A program made the translations under genes and the position numbers. Positions 1 to 8,926 of a stretch of DNA of 64,000 nt are shown piece by piece. Each line of letters starts with the position of its first letter. The first letter of the stretch is position 1. Origin of the DNA: Oceanimonas sp052119705 (lineage in GTDB: Bacteria > Pseudomonadota > Gammaproteobacteria > Enterobacterales > Aeromonadaceae); contig NZ_JBGQOP010000009.1 in NCBI RefSeq assembly GCF_052119705.1, forward strand, positions 1-64,000, given 5' to 3'. A model generated the notes under the pieces. It searched no databases, had not been told where the DNA came from, and saw only the letters and a list, made by a program, of their open reading frames with translations.

Positions 1-31
1 ACACAGTTTGCTTGATAAATTGTTAAAGAGC
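1..31 (-). ncRNA. rRNA operon leader with boxA (partial)
   Basis: Read on the minus strand, positions 31 to 16 give GCTCTTTAACAATTTA, the boxA antitermination signal found in enterobacterial 16S leader RNA. The bases down to position 1 continue with sequence resembling the E. coli leader. The 16S gene itself must lie beyond the left edge. The two promoters directly upstream make a leader more likely than a 16S-23S spacer. Confidence 0.85.
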
Positions 32-58
32 GTGACCGTGTCTCAGGTCGGGATGCGT

Positions 59-86
59 ATTCTACGCAATCCGTAGTGTTCGTCAA
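59..86 (-). promoter_or_regulatory. rrn P2 promoter
   Basis: On the minus strand there is a -35 TTGACG (86-81), a 16-bp spacer and a -10 TAGAAT (64-59), followed by a GC-containing discriminator. It lies about 100 bp downstream of P1 and just upstream of boxA, the usual position of rrn P2. An AT-rich stretch at about 95-120 could act as an UP element. Confidence 0.8.
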
Positions 87-162
87 GTGCTTGTTTCAAA
101 ATAAATTTCGTTTTCTCAAACCCTTGTGACCGTGAGCGCCTTGCCCCGTGTCAGTGGTGCGC

Positions 163-190
163 ATTATAGGGAGCTCTCGTTTTAGCGCAA
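163..190 (-). promoter_or_regulatory. rrn P1 promoter
   Basis: On the minus strand there is a -35 TTGCGC (190-185), a 16-bp spacer and a -10 TATAAT (168-163), followed by GCGC and CACTGACACGG. This strongly resembles the start region of E. coli rrn P1 promoters. An A-tract upstream of the -35 (about 193-206) fits an UP element. Initiation would be near position 156. Confidence 0.85.
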
Positions 191-218
191 GGGCTTTTTT
201 AGCAAAAGCCGCTCAAGC

Positions 219-233
219 GGTCAGCATTTGAGC
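219..233 (-). promoter_or_regulatory. candidate Fis site upstream of rrn P1
   Basis: The minus-strand 15-mer GCTCAAATGCTGACC fits the degenerate Fis consensus (G, AT-rich core, C at the ends). Its centre lies about 70 bp upstream of the predicted P1 start, close to where the first Fis site sits in E. coli rrnB P1. The assignment rests on motif and spacing only. Confidence 0.5.
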
Positions 234-246
234 AATATGCGCTAGA

Positions 247-804
247 TCACACCAATGTGGGGAGTTTTTCTGCAAATTCGACCAAGGACGGATACACGGC
301 GCCCGCCATAGCCTCACCTTCTGTCGTGATTTCTTTACCGGTACGCACTAATACTAAGTTAGTTACACCTGCGGCTTGGGCGGCTTGCAGGTCAGAAACC
401 TTATCGCCCACCATATAGGAAACGCTGGCATCTATATCCAGATCGGCAATGGCTTCTAAAAACATACCAGGTGCAGGTTTACGGCATTGGCAGGCTTGAG
501 TGTTAGCCGTGTTGCCCTCTGTCGGGTGATGAGGGCAAAAGTAAATACCGTCGAGATCCACATCTTGATCCGCAAGTGACCAATCCATCCATTCAGTTAA
601 ACGAATAAAATCATTTTCACTGAACAGGCCCCGCGCAATACCAGATTGGTTGGTCACCACTACTAGCTGATAGCCTTTTGCTTTTAGCTGCTTCATGGCG
701 CCGATCACGCCTTCAATGAAGACAAAGTTATCTCTAGTGGACACATAGCCGCCGTCTTGATTGATAACGCCATCTCGGTCGAGAAAAATTGCTGCTCTGC
801 TCAC
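247..804 (-). CDS. gmhB: D-glycero-beta-D-manno-heptose-1,7-bisphosphate 7-phosphatase
   Basis: Cytoplasmic HAD-family phosphatase that removes the 7-phosphate during synthesis of ADP-heptose for the LPS inner core. The 185 residues include the HAD motif FLDRDGVIN with nucleophile D9 and acid D11, and a Zn-binding set CPHHP (C90, H92) plus CQC (C105, C107) typical of GmhB. A VGDKVSD motif lies at 132-138. The start is GTG at 804, preceded by AGGAAG at good spacing. The gene reads towards the rRNA operon promoters, the same arrangement as gmhB-rrnH in E. coli. Length matches the family. Confidence 0.95.
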   Translation of the reverse strand: MSRAAIFLDRDGVINQDGGYVSTRDNFVFIEGVIGAMKQLKAKGYQLVVVTNQSGIARGLFSENDFIRLTEWMDWSLADQDVDLDGIYFCPHHPTEGNTANTQACQCRKPAPGMFLEAIADLDIDASVSYMVGDKVSDLQAAQAAGVTNLVLVRTGKEITTEGEAMAGAVYPSLVEFAEKLPTLV

Positions 805-894
805 GGGTACTTCCTATTAAGTGGTGTTGGAAAAGAGTGTAGAAATGTCTGGGACAACAGTCTCTATATAAGAGAGCCATAATATCACAGCCAC

Positions 895-2004
895 CTAATT
901 CTGAGGTAAGCGTTCACCACTCATGATTTCTCGGTAAAAGTGACAGGCGACGTGATGGGCTTCGCCACCAGCTTGCTCTGTGTTTAACAAGGGTTCTGCG
1001 CCAAGAGTCGGTTCTGCTGGCAGCAAGAGCGGCACTTCATTGATACAGCGCTCGCCTGCATAAGGGCAGCGAGTACGAAAATGACAGCCCGAAGGCGGAT
1101 TGGCCGGTGACGGCGGCTCGCCTTGTAGCATCAAAGGTGCCTTGCGCCGTCTGGGATCCGGCTCTGGGATCGCGGCCAGCAGCGCTTGAGTATAAGGATG
1201 CAAGGCTTGGGCGTATAAGGCATCACTAGGCGCCAGCTCAATAATGCGGCCCAGATACATGACGGCGATATGATCCGAGATGTGCTTAACTACCGAAAGA
1301 TTGTGGGCAATAAACAAAATCGCCAGTTGGTATTCTTGCTGCAGCGATAGCAATAAATTCAAAATCTGCGATTGTACCGACACGTCTAACGCGGACACTG
1401 CTTCATCACACACCAGCAATTTCGGCTTCAGCGCCATGGCGCGCGCGATACCGATACGTTGTCGTTGGCCGCCAGAAAACTCATGGGGATAACGATTAAG
1501 CGCCGAAATTGGTAAGCCAACTCGCTGCAATAACTCGCCCGCCCACGCTTGACGCTCTTTGGCTGTGCCGAGCCCGTGAATAACAAAAGGCTCCTGTAAA
1601 ATAGTCGCTATGGTATGACGACTATTTAGGGATTCTTGAGGGTCTTGAAATACCAGCTGCATTTGCTGGCGTAATGGGCGCATTTGCCGAGCCGAATAGT
1701 CAGTAATATCTTTACCATTGAAATAAATGCGGCCAGAGCTTGGCTGCTGTAATTTGAGTAAGGAGCGGGCCAGCGTCGACTTACCACACCCAGACTCGCC
1801 CACCAGCCCAAGGGTTTTGCCGGCGGCCAAGGTAAAGCTGACGCCATCGACCGCATACAGGGTTTGGCCACGGCGTAATAAACCACCACCCAGCGTGAAA
1901 TGTTGCGCCAAGTTTTCTAGTTGCAAGAGAGGCGCGGCTGATTTTGATGCGTTCAACTCTGGGGCGGCTTCCTGCACCTGCTCGATGCTTATGCCCTTAG
2001 TCAT
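895..2004 (-). CDS. Peptide ABC transporter ATP-binding protein (second YejF half)
   Basis: ATPase subunit of a peptide or microcin C-type importer, on the cytoplasmic face. Of the 369 residues, the Walker A motif GESGCGKS lies near 69-76, the signature FSGGQRQR near 175 and Walker B LLVCDEAVSALD near 190-200. A Cys-rich C-terminal oligopeptide-transporter domain (CHFRTRCPYAGERC) follows. The ATG at 2004 overlaps the upstream stop as ATGA, so the longer reading to 2082 is unlikely. In E. coli both ATPase modules are fused in YejF. Here they are two genes, and this one corresponds to the C-terminal half. Last gene of a five-gene operon. Confidence 0.85.
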   Translation of the reverse strand: MTKGISIEQVQEAAPELNASKSAAPLLQLENLAQHFTLGGGLLRRGQTLYAVDGVSFTLAAGKTLGLVGESGCGKSTLARSLLKLQQPSSGRIYFNGKDITDYSARQMRPLRQQMQLVFQDPQESLNSRHTIATILQEPFVIHGLGTAKERQAWAGELLQRVGLPISALNRYPHEFSGGQRQRIGIARAMALKPKLLVCDEAVSALDVSVQSQILNLLLSLQQEYQLAILFIAHNLSVVKHISDHIAVMYLGRIIELAPSDALYAQALHPYTQALLAAIPEPDPRRRKAPLMLQGEPPSPANPPSGCHFRTRCPYAGERCINEVPLLLPAEPTLGAEPLLNTEQAGGEAHHVACHFYREIMSGERLPQN

Positions 2005-3023
2005 AAGGCTAACTCCCGCCAATGATGACACCACACCGTATGCGTTTCCGCTACTTGCTCCACACTGGGTTGCTGTTGGCAAATGTCGGTTTGATATAGG
2101 CAGCGATTAGCAAAGCGACAACCACTCACCTGCTCTTCTAGGCTGGGCACTTGGCCGGGAATGGTGGCCAACACGGTTTTACTGGGTTGGTTTAGCCGAG
2201 GAATAGACGCCAACAAGCCTTGGGTATAAGGGTGGGCTGGGCTCTCATATAAGCGCAATACCGGCGCTTGCTCGGCGCTGCGCCCCGCATACATAACTAA
2301 TACTTGGTCACAAATTTGCGCCACTACGCCTAAGTCATGGGTAATAAATAACACCGCCATGCCATTTCTCTGCTGCAAGGCTTTAATCAAATGCAGAATT
2401 TGCGCTTGTATGGTGACATCCAATGCCGTTGTCGGCTCGTCACAAATTAATAAGTCCGGCTCACAAGCCAGCGCCATGGCAATCATCACTCTTTGGCGCA
2501 TGCCACCCGATAGCTGATGAGGGTAGGCTTTGAGTCGCGCTTTAGCTTCTGGGATACCCACCTGTTGCAGCATGTCCGTGGCCGCTTGCTGTTGCTCGCG
2601 TTTGCTCATTTCAGGCCTGTGCAGTTGATAGACCTCCATCAACTGACGGCCCACTGTGTGCACCGGATTGAGCGCCGTCATCGGCTCTTGAAAAATCATG
2701 GCAATTTTATTGCCGCGTACTTGATAACGCTTATCACAAGTTAAGGTTAAGAGGTCCTGCCCTTGAAACAGCGCCTGACCTCCCACCACCTGCCCCGCCG
2801 GCTTAGGCAGCAGCCCTAACAAGCTCAAGGCGGTGACGCTCTTGCCACAACCAGACTCACCCACCAGACCGAGGGTTTGGCCGGCCAATAAGCTAAAGCT
2901 CACATCGTCTACCACCCGAAACTCACCTTGTTCGGTGGTGAAGCTCACAGCCAGATGTTCAACTTGTAGTAGCGGATCCGAAAGCGAAGGCTCCGTTTTT
3001 GTAACCTGTGACAGGGCCTCCAT
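2001..3023 (-). CDS. Peptide ABC transporter ATP-binding protein (first YejF half)
   Basis: ATPase of the same Yej-type importer, 340 residues, DppD/OppD-like. Visible motifs are Walker A GESGCGKS near residue 54, signature LSGGMRQR near 168, Walker B LLICDEPTTALD near 190 and the C-terminal cluster CRFANRCLYQTDIC of the oligopeptide-ABC domain. The gene starts in a TAATG overlap with the solute-binding protein gene and ends in an ATGA overlap with the second ATPase, so translation is probably coupled. It corresponds to the N-terminal half of E. coli YejF. Confidence 0.85.
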   Translation of the reverse strand: MEALSQVTKTEPSLSDPLLQVEHLAVSFTTEQGEFRVVDDVSFSLLAGQTLGLVGESGCGKSVTALSLLGLLPKPAGQVVGGQALFQGQDLLTLTCDKRYQVRGNKIAMIFQEPMTALNPVHTVGRQLMEVYQLHRPEMSKREQQQAATDMLQQVGIPEAKARLKAYPHQLSGGMRQRVMIAMALACEPDLLICDEPTTALDVTIQAQILHLIKALQQRNGMAVLFITHDLGVVAQICDQVLVMYAGRSAEQAPVLRLYESPAHPYTQGLLASIPRLNQPSKTVLATIPGQVPSLEEQVSGCRFANRCLYQTDICQQQPSVEQVAETHTVWCHHWRELAL

Positions 3024-4843
3024 TACTGCTCCTTATGCCGCCAAGTTTCATCTATCTCCAGCACGGGTTCAAAGCGCGCCTTGCCGGCTTTCACTTCTTT
3101 TTTAAGATCTTCATCTATCCAGAACAAGCCACCCGTGCTGTAAGTGGTACCTTCCATAGGCCAAAACAGCGATGGCGAATGGCGGCTGCCTTTGACCTCG
3201 GGCAAACGTATATAGCGCCAATAAGCTTCACGGGTATAAGGCACTTGGTAGCCGGGAATAAAAATCGCCAACTCATGCACGCGGCGTTGAATTTGCTGCG
3301 ATATAGCGGCTTTAGCATCCAAGTCCATGGTCACTCGATATTGCTCGATTAACCGATCAAGCTCTGCATCGGCAATATTAAACAGGTTATTGGTTTGTGG
3401 AATATTGGCGTTAGCCGAGTGGAAAAACTCCCAATATTGGGGATACAAGCCACCGCCCGCCCAACCTAGCCACGCCGCTTCATGCTTTTTCTCCAGCATG
3501 ACTTTGAAACCACTGGCCCCATCCACCAAATTAAGCTGCAAGTCGAGTCCGGCTTTACGGGCTTCTTCGCGCAATATGGCGAGGCGAGGCGTGTGCTCTT
3601 GGGTGGTGTAGGTGACAGCTAAGCTCAACACATCACCCGCTTGATTACGTAAAAAGCCTCCAGGCCCTTGTTGGTCATATCCCGCTTCGGCAAACAGCTC
3701 ACGGGCGCGTTTAATGTCGTAATCGCGAGCATGAATGCCCGCATCGGTAAAGGCATCGTAACCGGTACCAAAGGTATGCATGCGCTCGTAATCACCGCGC
3801 AATATGGTGTCCAGCATGCGTTGCATATTCAGAGCATGCGCCATGCCTTCGCGCACACGCTGATCGCTTAAACGGGGATGGGCAGTGTTGAGGTGAAAAC
3901 CTTGGGCGCCTTGAGGCATGTCGTTATAAAACCAAATGCGGTTAATTAAGCCTTGTTTGTATTCTGGGGTATCGGTTTTATCGTGCCACCATTCCGGCAA
4001 AATCAGACCAAAGGTGTCGATGTCGCCACGCAAAAAATGCCGATAAGAGATATTAAGATCGCGGATCACGGTTAAGCGGATCACATCGGGGTTAAAACGG
4101 TGCCGATAATACTTCAAGCTATTGCCCCACCAGTCATCGAGGCGCTTAAAGCTAATAGAGCGGCCGCGTTTTACATCGTCCATCACGTAAGCACCGGTTA
4201 CTGGGGCTTGCGCCCAGTTGTAGCTGCGCACCCAATCGTCGGTGAGCGTATAAAAATGTTTTGGCTCTGGCGTTAAGCCCACGGTATTGAGTAACTCACG
4301 CTGACTTTTTTCGCTGCCCGCGGTCACCGAAATTGTGTATTCATCGAAGGCCGTGACATCGACAATCTCTTCGCTGAAATAGTTGTTATACCAAGGGGCG
4401 CGGATCACCTCGGAGCGCATCATCTCGATGGCAAATAAGAAATCGCTACTGGTGACCGGCTTACCATCAGACCAGCGCGCGGCGGGATTGAGCTTGAAGT
4501 ACATGGTTTTATTATCGTCGCCAAAGGCCCAATGAGTGGCCAAGCCGGGAATGGGATTTTGGGTGACGGGATGTAGCGAATATAGCCCTAACTGATTTTC
4601 TAAGATAAAAGAGCGAAACGCGGTATTGGAGTCGGGCCCTACGGTGCGAAAGGTCAGCGGGAAGCTCATCAAGCTTAAATTAAACACACCGCCACGCTTG
4701 GCCTCAGGAGAGGCAAAGACAGGATCGTCATTATTAGTCTGCCAATCCAGCCCGCTGGGTAGCTCGGCCGCACTGACATTGATGTTGGCCACTAGCCCTA
4801 AGGCCAGTAACCAGCCACCTAACTTTTTGAATAATTTTTTCAT
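3023..4843 (-). CDS. yejA: Periplasmic peptide-binding protein, YejA-like
   Basis: Solute-binding component (SBP_bac_5 family) that delivers peptides to the YejBE permease in the periplasm. The start chosen is the ATG at 4843. It gives a standard signal peptide (basic MKKLFKK, hydrophobic core, cleavage near VSAAE) and is preceded by AGGCAGGGA. Upstream in-frame ATGs would extend into the permease gene. The mature protein is about 585 residues, similar to YejA. It has family features such as WSDGKPVTSSDF and ALNMQRM. It sits third in the operon, whereas E. coli has yejA first. Confidence 0.85.
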   Translation of the reverse strand: MKKLFKKLGGWLLALGLVANINVSAAELPSGLDWQTNNDDPVFASPEAKRGGVFNLSLMSFPLTFRTVGPDSNTAFRSFILENQLGLYSLHPVTQNPIPGLATHWAFGDDNKTMYFKLNPAARWSDGKPVTSSDFLFAIEMMRSEVIRAPWYNNYFSEEIVDVTAFDEYTISVTAGSEKSQRELLNTVGLTPEPKHFYTLTDDWVRSYNWAQAPVTGAYVMDDVKRGRSISFKRLDDWWGNSLKYYRHRFNPDVIRLTVIRDLNISYRHFLRGDIDTFGLILPEWWHDKTDTPEYKQGLINRIWFYNDMPQGAQGFHLNTAHPRLSDQRVREGMAHALNMQRMLDTILRGDYERMHTFGTGYDAFTDAGIHARDYDIKRARELFAEAGYDQQGPGGFLRNQAGDVLSLAVTYTTQEHTPRLAILREEARKAGLDLQLNLVDGASGFKVMLEKKHEAAWLGWAGGGLYPQYWEFFHSANANIPQTNNLFNIADAELDRLIEQYRVTMDLDAKAAISQQIQRRVHELAIFIPGYQVPYTREAYWRYIRLPEVKGSRHSPSLFWPMEGTTYSTGGLFWIDEDLKKEVKAGKARFEPVLEIDETWRHKEQ

Positions 4844-4853
4844 GCTTCCCTGC

Positions 4854-5960
4854 CTATTCATAACGAGAAAAATGTTTGGGATCCAAGGCTTCACGGATCG
4901 CCTCGCCAATAAAAGATACGGTAATCAGCACCAAAGACACAGCCGTGACCACAGAGCCCACAATCCAAGGCGCATCTAAATGATTTACCCCTTGGCGCAA
5001 TAACTCACCCCAACTGGGCGTGGGCGGTGCTAAACCAAAGCCCAAATAATCAAGTGCCGTGAGCAATGAAATATTGGCGACCACAGTAAAAGGCGCCAGC
5101 GTCACTATCATCACTAAAGTATTGGGCAATATATGGTGCACGATAATCCGCCATAGCCCTGCTCCTTGAGCGCGGGCCGCCAACACATAGTCGCGCACTT
5201 TTTCACGATAAGTAAGGGTGCGCATATACCAAGTAATGCCCATCCAACCGAACAAGACGTTAATTCCCACAAACAGCATAAAATTAGGCTGGGTTAGCGA
5301 CACCAAGATCATGATCACATACAAGAACGGCACCTGAGACCAAACTTCAATAAAGCGCTGAAAGAACAAGTCAAACTTGCCCCCCACAAAACCCATGGCG
5401 CAACCTAACAGCACGCCAATTACGTAGCTGGCGGTGAGTGCGATAAAGGCAAAACCCACAGCGGTGCGAAAGCCATATACCAGTCGCGCTAAAATATCCC
5501 GGCCCGAGCTATCTGTGCCTAGATAATGGCCCTGCGCCGCGCTGGGTGCCGTGGGCGGATAACCGCTGGCACTGTAATCTTGCTCATAGGGGCTCCAAGG
5601 CACAACGGGCAATAACACCCAGTTATTTGATTGGCTGCTTTGGCCTAAGTCTGCATTTGTGAGTTCTGGATTGGCTTGTTCTGCGCTCGCTTGTTCGGCA
5701 AACAGGGCTTTGAGCTCGCGATAGTTAGTTTCGTATTGATAGCCTAAACCAAAGGTGTTGCCGGTGATCACCTCTCCGTAACTGGGGAAATACAGCTGGC
5801 CTTCATAGTTAACGATTAAAGCGCGATTGCTGGCCCACAGCTCGGCGGTGACCGCCAGCACGACCATCAACATAAATAAACAAAAGGCGTAATAACCACG
5901 ACGAATACCGCGAAAGCGGCGCCATTTTTTTACCGTAACGTCTGAGAAGAAATTAGCCAT
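4854..5960 (-). CDS. yejE: Peptide ABC transporter permease, YejE-like
   Basis: Inner-membrane permease of the BPD-transp family, 368 residues. An N-terminal transmembrane helix (about 22-42) precedes a soluble insertion (about 45-140). Further helices and the permease loop AARAQGAGLWRIIVHHILPN, which contacts the ATPase, follow. LDYLGFGLAPPTPSWGELL is characteristic of the DppC/YejE group. The start overlaps the end of yejB by 8 bases. It pairs with yejB to form the translocation channel. Confidence 0.9.
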   Translation of the reverse strand: MANFFSDVTVKKWRRFRGIRRGYYAFCLFMLMVVLAVTAELWASNRALIVNYEGQLYFPSYGEVITGNTFGLGYQYETNYRELKALFAEQASAEQANPELTNADLGQSSQSNNWVLLPVVPWSPYEQDYSASGYPPTAPSAAQGHYLGTDSSGRDILARLVYGFRTAVGFAFIALTASYVIGVLLGCAMGFVGGKFDLFFQRFIEVWSQVPFLYVIMILVSLTQPNFMLFVGINVLFGWMGITWYMRTLTYREKVRDYVLAARAQGAGLWRIIVHHILPNTLVMIVTLAPFTVVANISLLTALDYLGFGLAPPTPSWGELLRQGVNHLDAPWIVGSVVTAVSLVLITVSFIGEAIREALDPKHFSRYE

Positions 5961-6972
5961 CGAAGCGCACCCTAGGATCTACCATCGCCACGCAGATATC
6001 CGATAAAATATTACCCACTAACATCATCAAGGAGGTGACCGCCAAGATGCCCATCACCACCGGATAGTCGCGCTCTACTATTGCCTCGTAACCTAGCAAG
6101 CCAAGGCCGTCGATATTAAAGATCACCTCGATTAAGAAAGAGCCGGCGAAAAATACCGAAATCACGTTACCAAAATGGCTGGCGATGGGGATCATGCTGT
6201 TGCGCAGCGCATGGCGGGTGACGGCCTTATGAAACGGCAAGCCCTTAGCGACGGCGGTGCGTACATAATCCGCCGACAGATTTTCCATCAGGCTGTTTTT
6301 CATGGTCATGGTCAGCACCGCAAAGTCACCAATGGCATAAGCGATTAACGGCAAGAAGGCGTGATGAAACAAGTTCAGCGCCTTAGGCCAGAAACCTTCT
6401 AAGTAGTAGAAGTCATCGCCTACGAAGCCGCCCATGGGAAACCAGCCCAACTGAAAAGCAAAAATCGTGAGCAAGAAAATGCCCACCACATAAGCGGGCA
6501 GTGCATAGCCGGCGTAGATCAGCATAGAGCTGATGCTATCAAAGCGGCTGTTATGTTTCAGCGCCTTGAGGATGCCAAGCGGGATAGAGATCAGATAACT
6601 GAGGATAAAAGTACAGATGCCAAAGAAGGCGGACACCGGAAGGCGCTCTTTAATCAGCTCCCACACCGGCAAAAAATAACGGCTCGACTCGCCCAAGTCT
6701 AATTGCACCAACTTAGTTAGCCAATCGCGATAGGCTTCGAACACCGGCTTATCTAGGCCATAGAAGGCTTTTAGCTCATCAATTTGTTCCGCCGAGAGCA
6801 TCTGGCTGCCACGCGAGCTTTGGCTAAACTCGCTGCTTTGCATTTGACTTTCCATCAACATGCGCTCGACGGGGCCGCCCGGCACGAAACGGGTAATGGC
6901 AAACACCACTAGGGTGATCCCCAAAAAAGTCGGGATCAGCAGCAATAAGCGCCGCAAAAAATACTGAGCCAT
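5953..6972 (-). CDS. yejB: Peptide ABC transporter permease, YejB-like
   Basis: Inner-membrane permease, 339 residues, first gene of the operon. The ATG at 6972 follows AAGGAAAA and begins MAQYFLRRLLLLIPT, the typical DppB/YejB N-terminus. An earlier in-frame start at 7023 lacks this support. Typical motifs are PGGPVERM near residue 30, the ATPase-contact loop TAVAKGLPFHKAVTRHALRN, and DGLGLLGYEAIVERDYPV near the end, close to E. coli YejB. The operon occupies the interval between gmhB and metN, which are neighbours in E. coli. Confidence 0.9.
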   Translation of the reverse strand: MAQYFLRRLLLLIPTFLGITLVVFAITRFVPGGPVERMLMESQMQSSEFSQSSRGSQMLSAEQIDELKAFYGLDKPVFEAYRDWLTKLVQLDLGESSRYFLPVWELIKERLPVSAFFGICTFILSYLISIPLGILKALKHNSRFDSISSMLIYAGYALPAYVVGIFLLTIFAFQLGWFPMGGFVGDDFYYLEGFWPKALNLFHHAFLPLIAYAIGDFAVLTMTMKNSLMENLSADYVRTAVAKGLPFHKAVTRHALRNSMIPIASHFGNVISVFFAGSFLIEVIFNIDGLGLLGYEAIVERDYPVVMGILAVTSLMMLVGNILSDICVAMVDPRVRFDG

Positions 6973-7103
6973 TGTTTTCCTTAAATTCTTTCCCTGAAAG
7001 CGTGGAAATAACGCTGTGAGCACCCTAGCCTACCTGAGCCTCGCTAAGCAAGAAAGAGACGGGCTTCACCTTATAATAAACAGAGTGTATTTTGCATTGA
7101 CTC

Positions 7104-7119
7104 AGACATCTAGACGGCT
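7104..7119 (+). promoter_or_regulatory. Tandem MetJ operator (two met boxes)
   Basis: AGACATCT (7104-7111) is directly followed by AGACGGCT (7112-7119). Each matches the MetJ half-site consensus AGACGTCT at 7 of 8 positions, in the abutting tandem arrangement MetJ dimers bind. The site lies about 110 bp upstream of metN, so repression of metNIQ by MetJ with S-adenosylmethionine is expected. It is also within the yejB upstream region. Confidence 0.75.
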
Positions 7120-7228
7120 TAGCATCAGCCGTTATTGGTCATACTTTTGTGACTTGTCACTATTGTATTATGTTAAAATTGTGTTCTGTTAAAATAGTGA
7201 AAACCTTACCGCAAAGGCTCATCCATTG

Positions 7229-8272
7229 ATGATCAAGCTAATCAATATCAGTAAACGCTACGGCGACGGCAAACAGGCCGTGCATGCGGTGCGAAACATT
7301 AACCTAGCAGTGAGCGCCGGCCAAATTATGGGCGTAATCGGCGAGTCGGGCGCGGGTAAGAGCACGCTGATCCGCTGCGTGAATATGTTAGAAAGCCCCA
7401 CCAGTGGCCAAATCTTAGTCGACGGCCAAGATTTAACCCAGCTGCAAGAACATCAGTTACCGGCGGCACGACGCAAAATCGGCATGATATTTCAGCATTT
7501 TAACTTGTTGTCGTCCCGTACCGTAGCGGCCAACGTCGCCTTGCCGCTCGAGCTGGCCGGCATGAATAAAGCGCAAATTAAAGTCAGAGTGGCGGAGCTA
7601 TTAGAGTTAGTAGGCTTAAGCCACAGAGCTAACGCTTATCCTAATGCGCTGTCGGGCGGACAAAAGCAAAGGGTCGCCATCGCCCGCGCCTTGGCGCCTA
7701 AGCCTAATGTGTTGTTATGTGATGAGGCCACCTCGGCGCTGGACCCTAATACGACGCAATCAATTTTGGCACTGCTTAAAGACTTAAATCGCAAGCTTGG
7801 TCTCACCATACTGCTGATCACCCACGAGATGCAGGTGGTCAAAACCATCTGTGACCGGGTGGCGATCATTAGTGACGGCGAGCTAATCGAACAAGGCGAA
7901 GTGGCTTGGTTTTTTGCTAATGCGAAAACAGAACTGGCACGCCGTTTTATTGCTTCCACCACTAATTTGAGCATTCCGGAAGATTATCAAACTCGCTTAC
8001 AGGCCGAGCCCTGCGCCGACAGTTTGCCTTTGGTGCGCCTTGGCTTTAGTGGCGAAACCGTCGATAGCCCGCTGATTTCTATTTTAAGCCGTGAGCTGGG
8101 TGTGGATGTCAGCATCTTAAGTGCCGACATGGAATATGCAGGCGGCGTTAAGTTTGGCTTTATGCTGGCGGAGCTCGAAGGCGAGCCTGCTCAAACACAG
8201 GCCGCATTGGCTTACCTGCAAGACCATAAGATCCAAGTAGAGGTATTAGGTTATGTCCGACGCCATGATTAA
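7229..8272 (+). CDS. metN: Methionine ABC transporter ATP-binding protein
   Basis: ATPase of the MetNIQ importer for D/L-methionine, 347 residues. Walker A GESGAGKS lies near 38-45, signature LSGGQKQR near 140 and DEATSALD near 165. The C-terminal 80 residues form the NIL regulatory domain, where methionine binds and trans-inhibits the transporter. The ATG at 7229 is preferred to the TTG one codon earlier. The gene ends 20 bases inside metI. Tandem MetJ boxes lie upstream. Confidence 0.95.
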   Translation: MIKLINISKRYGDGKQAVHAVRNINLAVSAGQIMGVIGESGAGKSTLIRCVNMLESPTSGQILVDGQDLTQLQEHQLPAARRKIGMIFQHFNLLSSRTVAANVALPLELAGMNKAQIKVRVAELLELVGLSHRANAYPNALSGGQKQRVAIARALAPKPNVLLCDEATSALDPNTTQSILALLKDLNRKLGLTILLITHEMQVVKTICDRVAIISDGELIEQGEVAWFFANAKTELARRFIASTTNLSIPEDYQTRLQAEPCADSLPLVRLGFSGETVDSPLISILSRELGVDVSILSADMEYAGGVKFGFMLAELEGEPAQTQAALAYLQDHKIQVEVLGYVRRHD

Positions 8273-8906
8273 TTTGTTGTTATCCGCGTTTTGGGAAACC
8301 TTGCTGATGACCTTTGGCTCGGGGGCGCTCGCCTGTTTGTTTGGCATTCCCCTAGGTGTGGCTCTGCACGTGAGTAAGCCCGGCCAAATTTGGCAACACG
8401 CCACCCTTAACTGGTTTCTGGGAGCTGTGGTAAATATCGGCCGCTCCATTCCCTTTATCATTTTATTAGTGGCCATTATTCCTTTTACCCGCTTCATTGT
8501 CGGTAGCAGTATTGGTACTCTGGCCGCCGTGGTACCGCTTACGGTGGCAGCCATTCCATTTGTCGCCAGATTGATGGAAGGCGCACTGATGGAAGTGCCG
8601 GCCGGACTCACAGAAGCGGCGCAGGCCATGGGGGCGACGCGGATGCAGATCATTAGCAAAGTCTTGCTGCCCGAAGCCCTGCCCAGCATGCTCAACGGCG
8701 TGATTATTACACTGGTGACACTGGTGAATTACTCGGCCATGGCCGGTGTGGTAGGTGGCGGAGGCTTAGGCGATGTGGGTATTCGCTACGGCTATCAGCG
8801 CTTCGACTTGCAAGTGATGCTGTTGGTTATCTTGATTTTGGTCGTATTAGTACAAGTTATTCAAAGCGCCGGCGATCGTCTGGTTACTTATGTAGATCAT
8901 CGTTAA
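8253..8906 (+). CDS. metI: Methionine ABC transporter permease
   Basis: Inner-membrane channel subunit of MetNIQ, 217 residues with about five hydrophobic segments. The N-terminus MSDAMINLLLSAFWETL parallels E. coli MetI. The ATPase-contact loop EAAQAMGATRMQII lies near 125-140. Features such as GRSIPFIILLVAIIPFTR and GAVVN are typical. It overlaps metN by 20 bases, so the two are probably translationally coupled, and metQ follows after 20 bases. Confidence 0.95.
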   Translation: MSDAMINLLLSAFWETLLMTFGSGALACLFGIPLGVALHVSKPGQIWQHATLNWFLGAVVNIGRSIPFIILLVAIIPFTRFIVGSSIGTLAAVVPLTVAAIPFVARLMEGALMEVPAGLTEAAQAMGATRMQIISKVLLPEALPSMLNGVIITLVTLVNYSAMAGVVGGGGLGDVGIRYGYQRFDLQVMLLVILILVVLVQVIQSAGDRLVTYVDHR

Positions 8907-8926
8907 TTAAACAAGGAATTTAGGCT

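Noticed and set aside
2002..2082. Longer N-terminus for the second Yej ATPase
   Set aside because: It would overlap the preceding gene by about 80 bases and adds no family-like sequence. The ATGA overlap at 2001-2004 is the usual arrangement.
7023..7228. SAM riboswitch upstream of metN
   Set aside because: No riboswitch core is visible. The tandem AGACATCT/AGACGGCT boxes give a simpler MetJ explanation.
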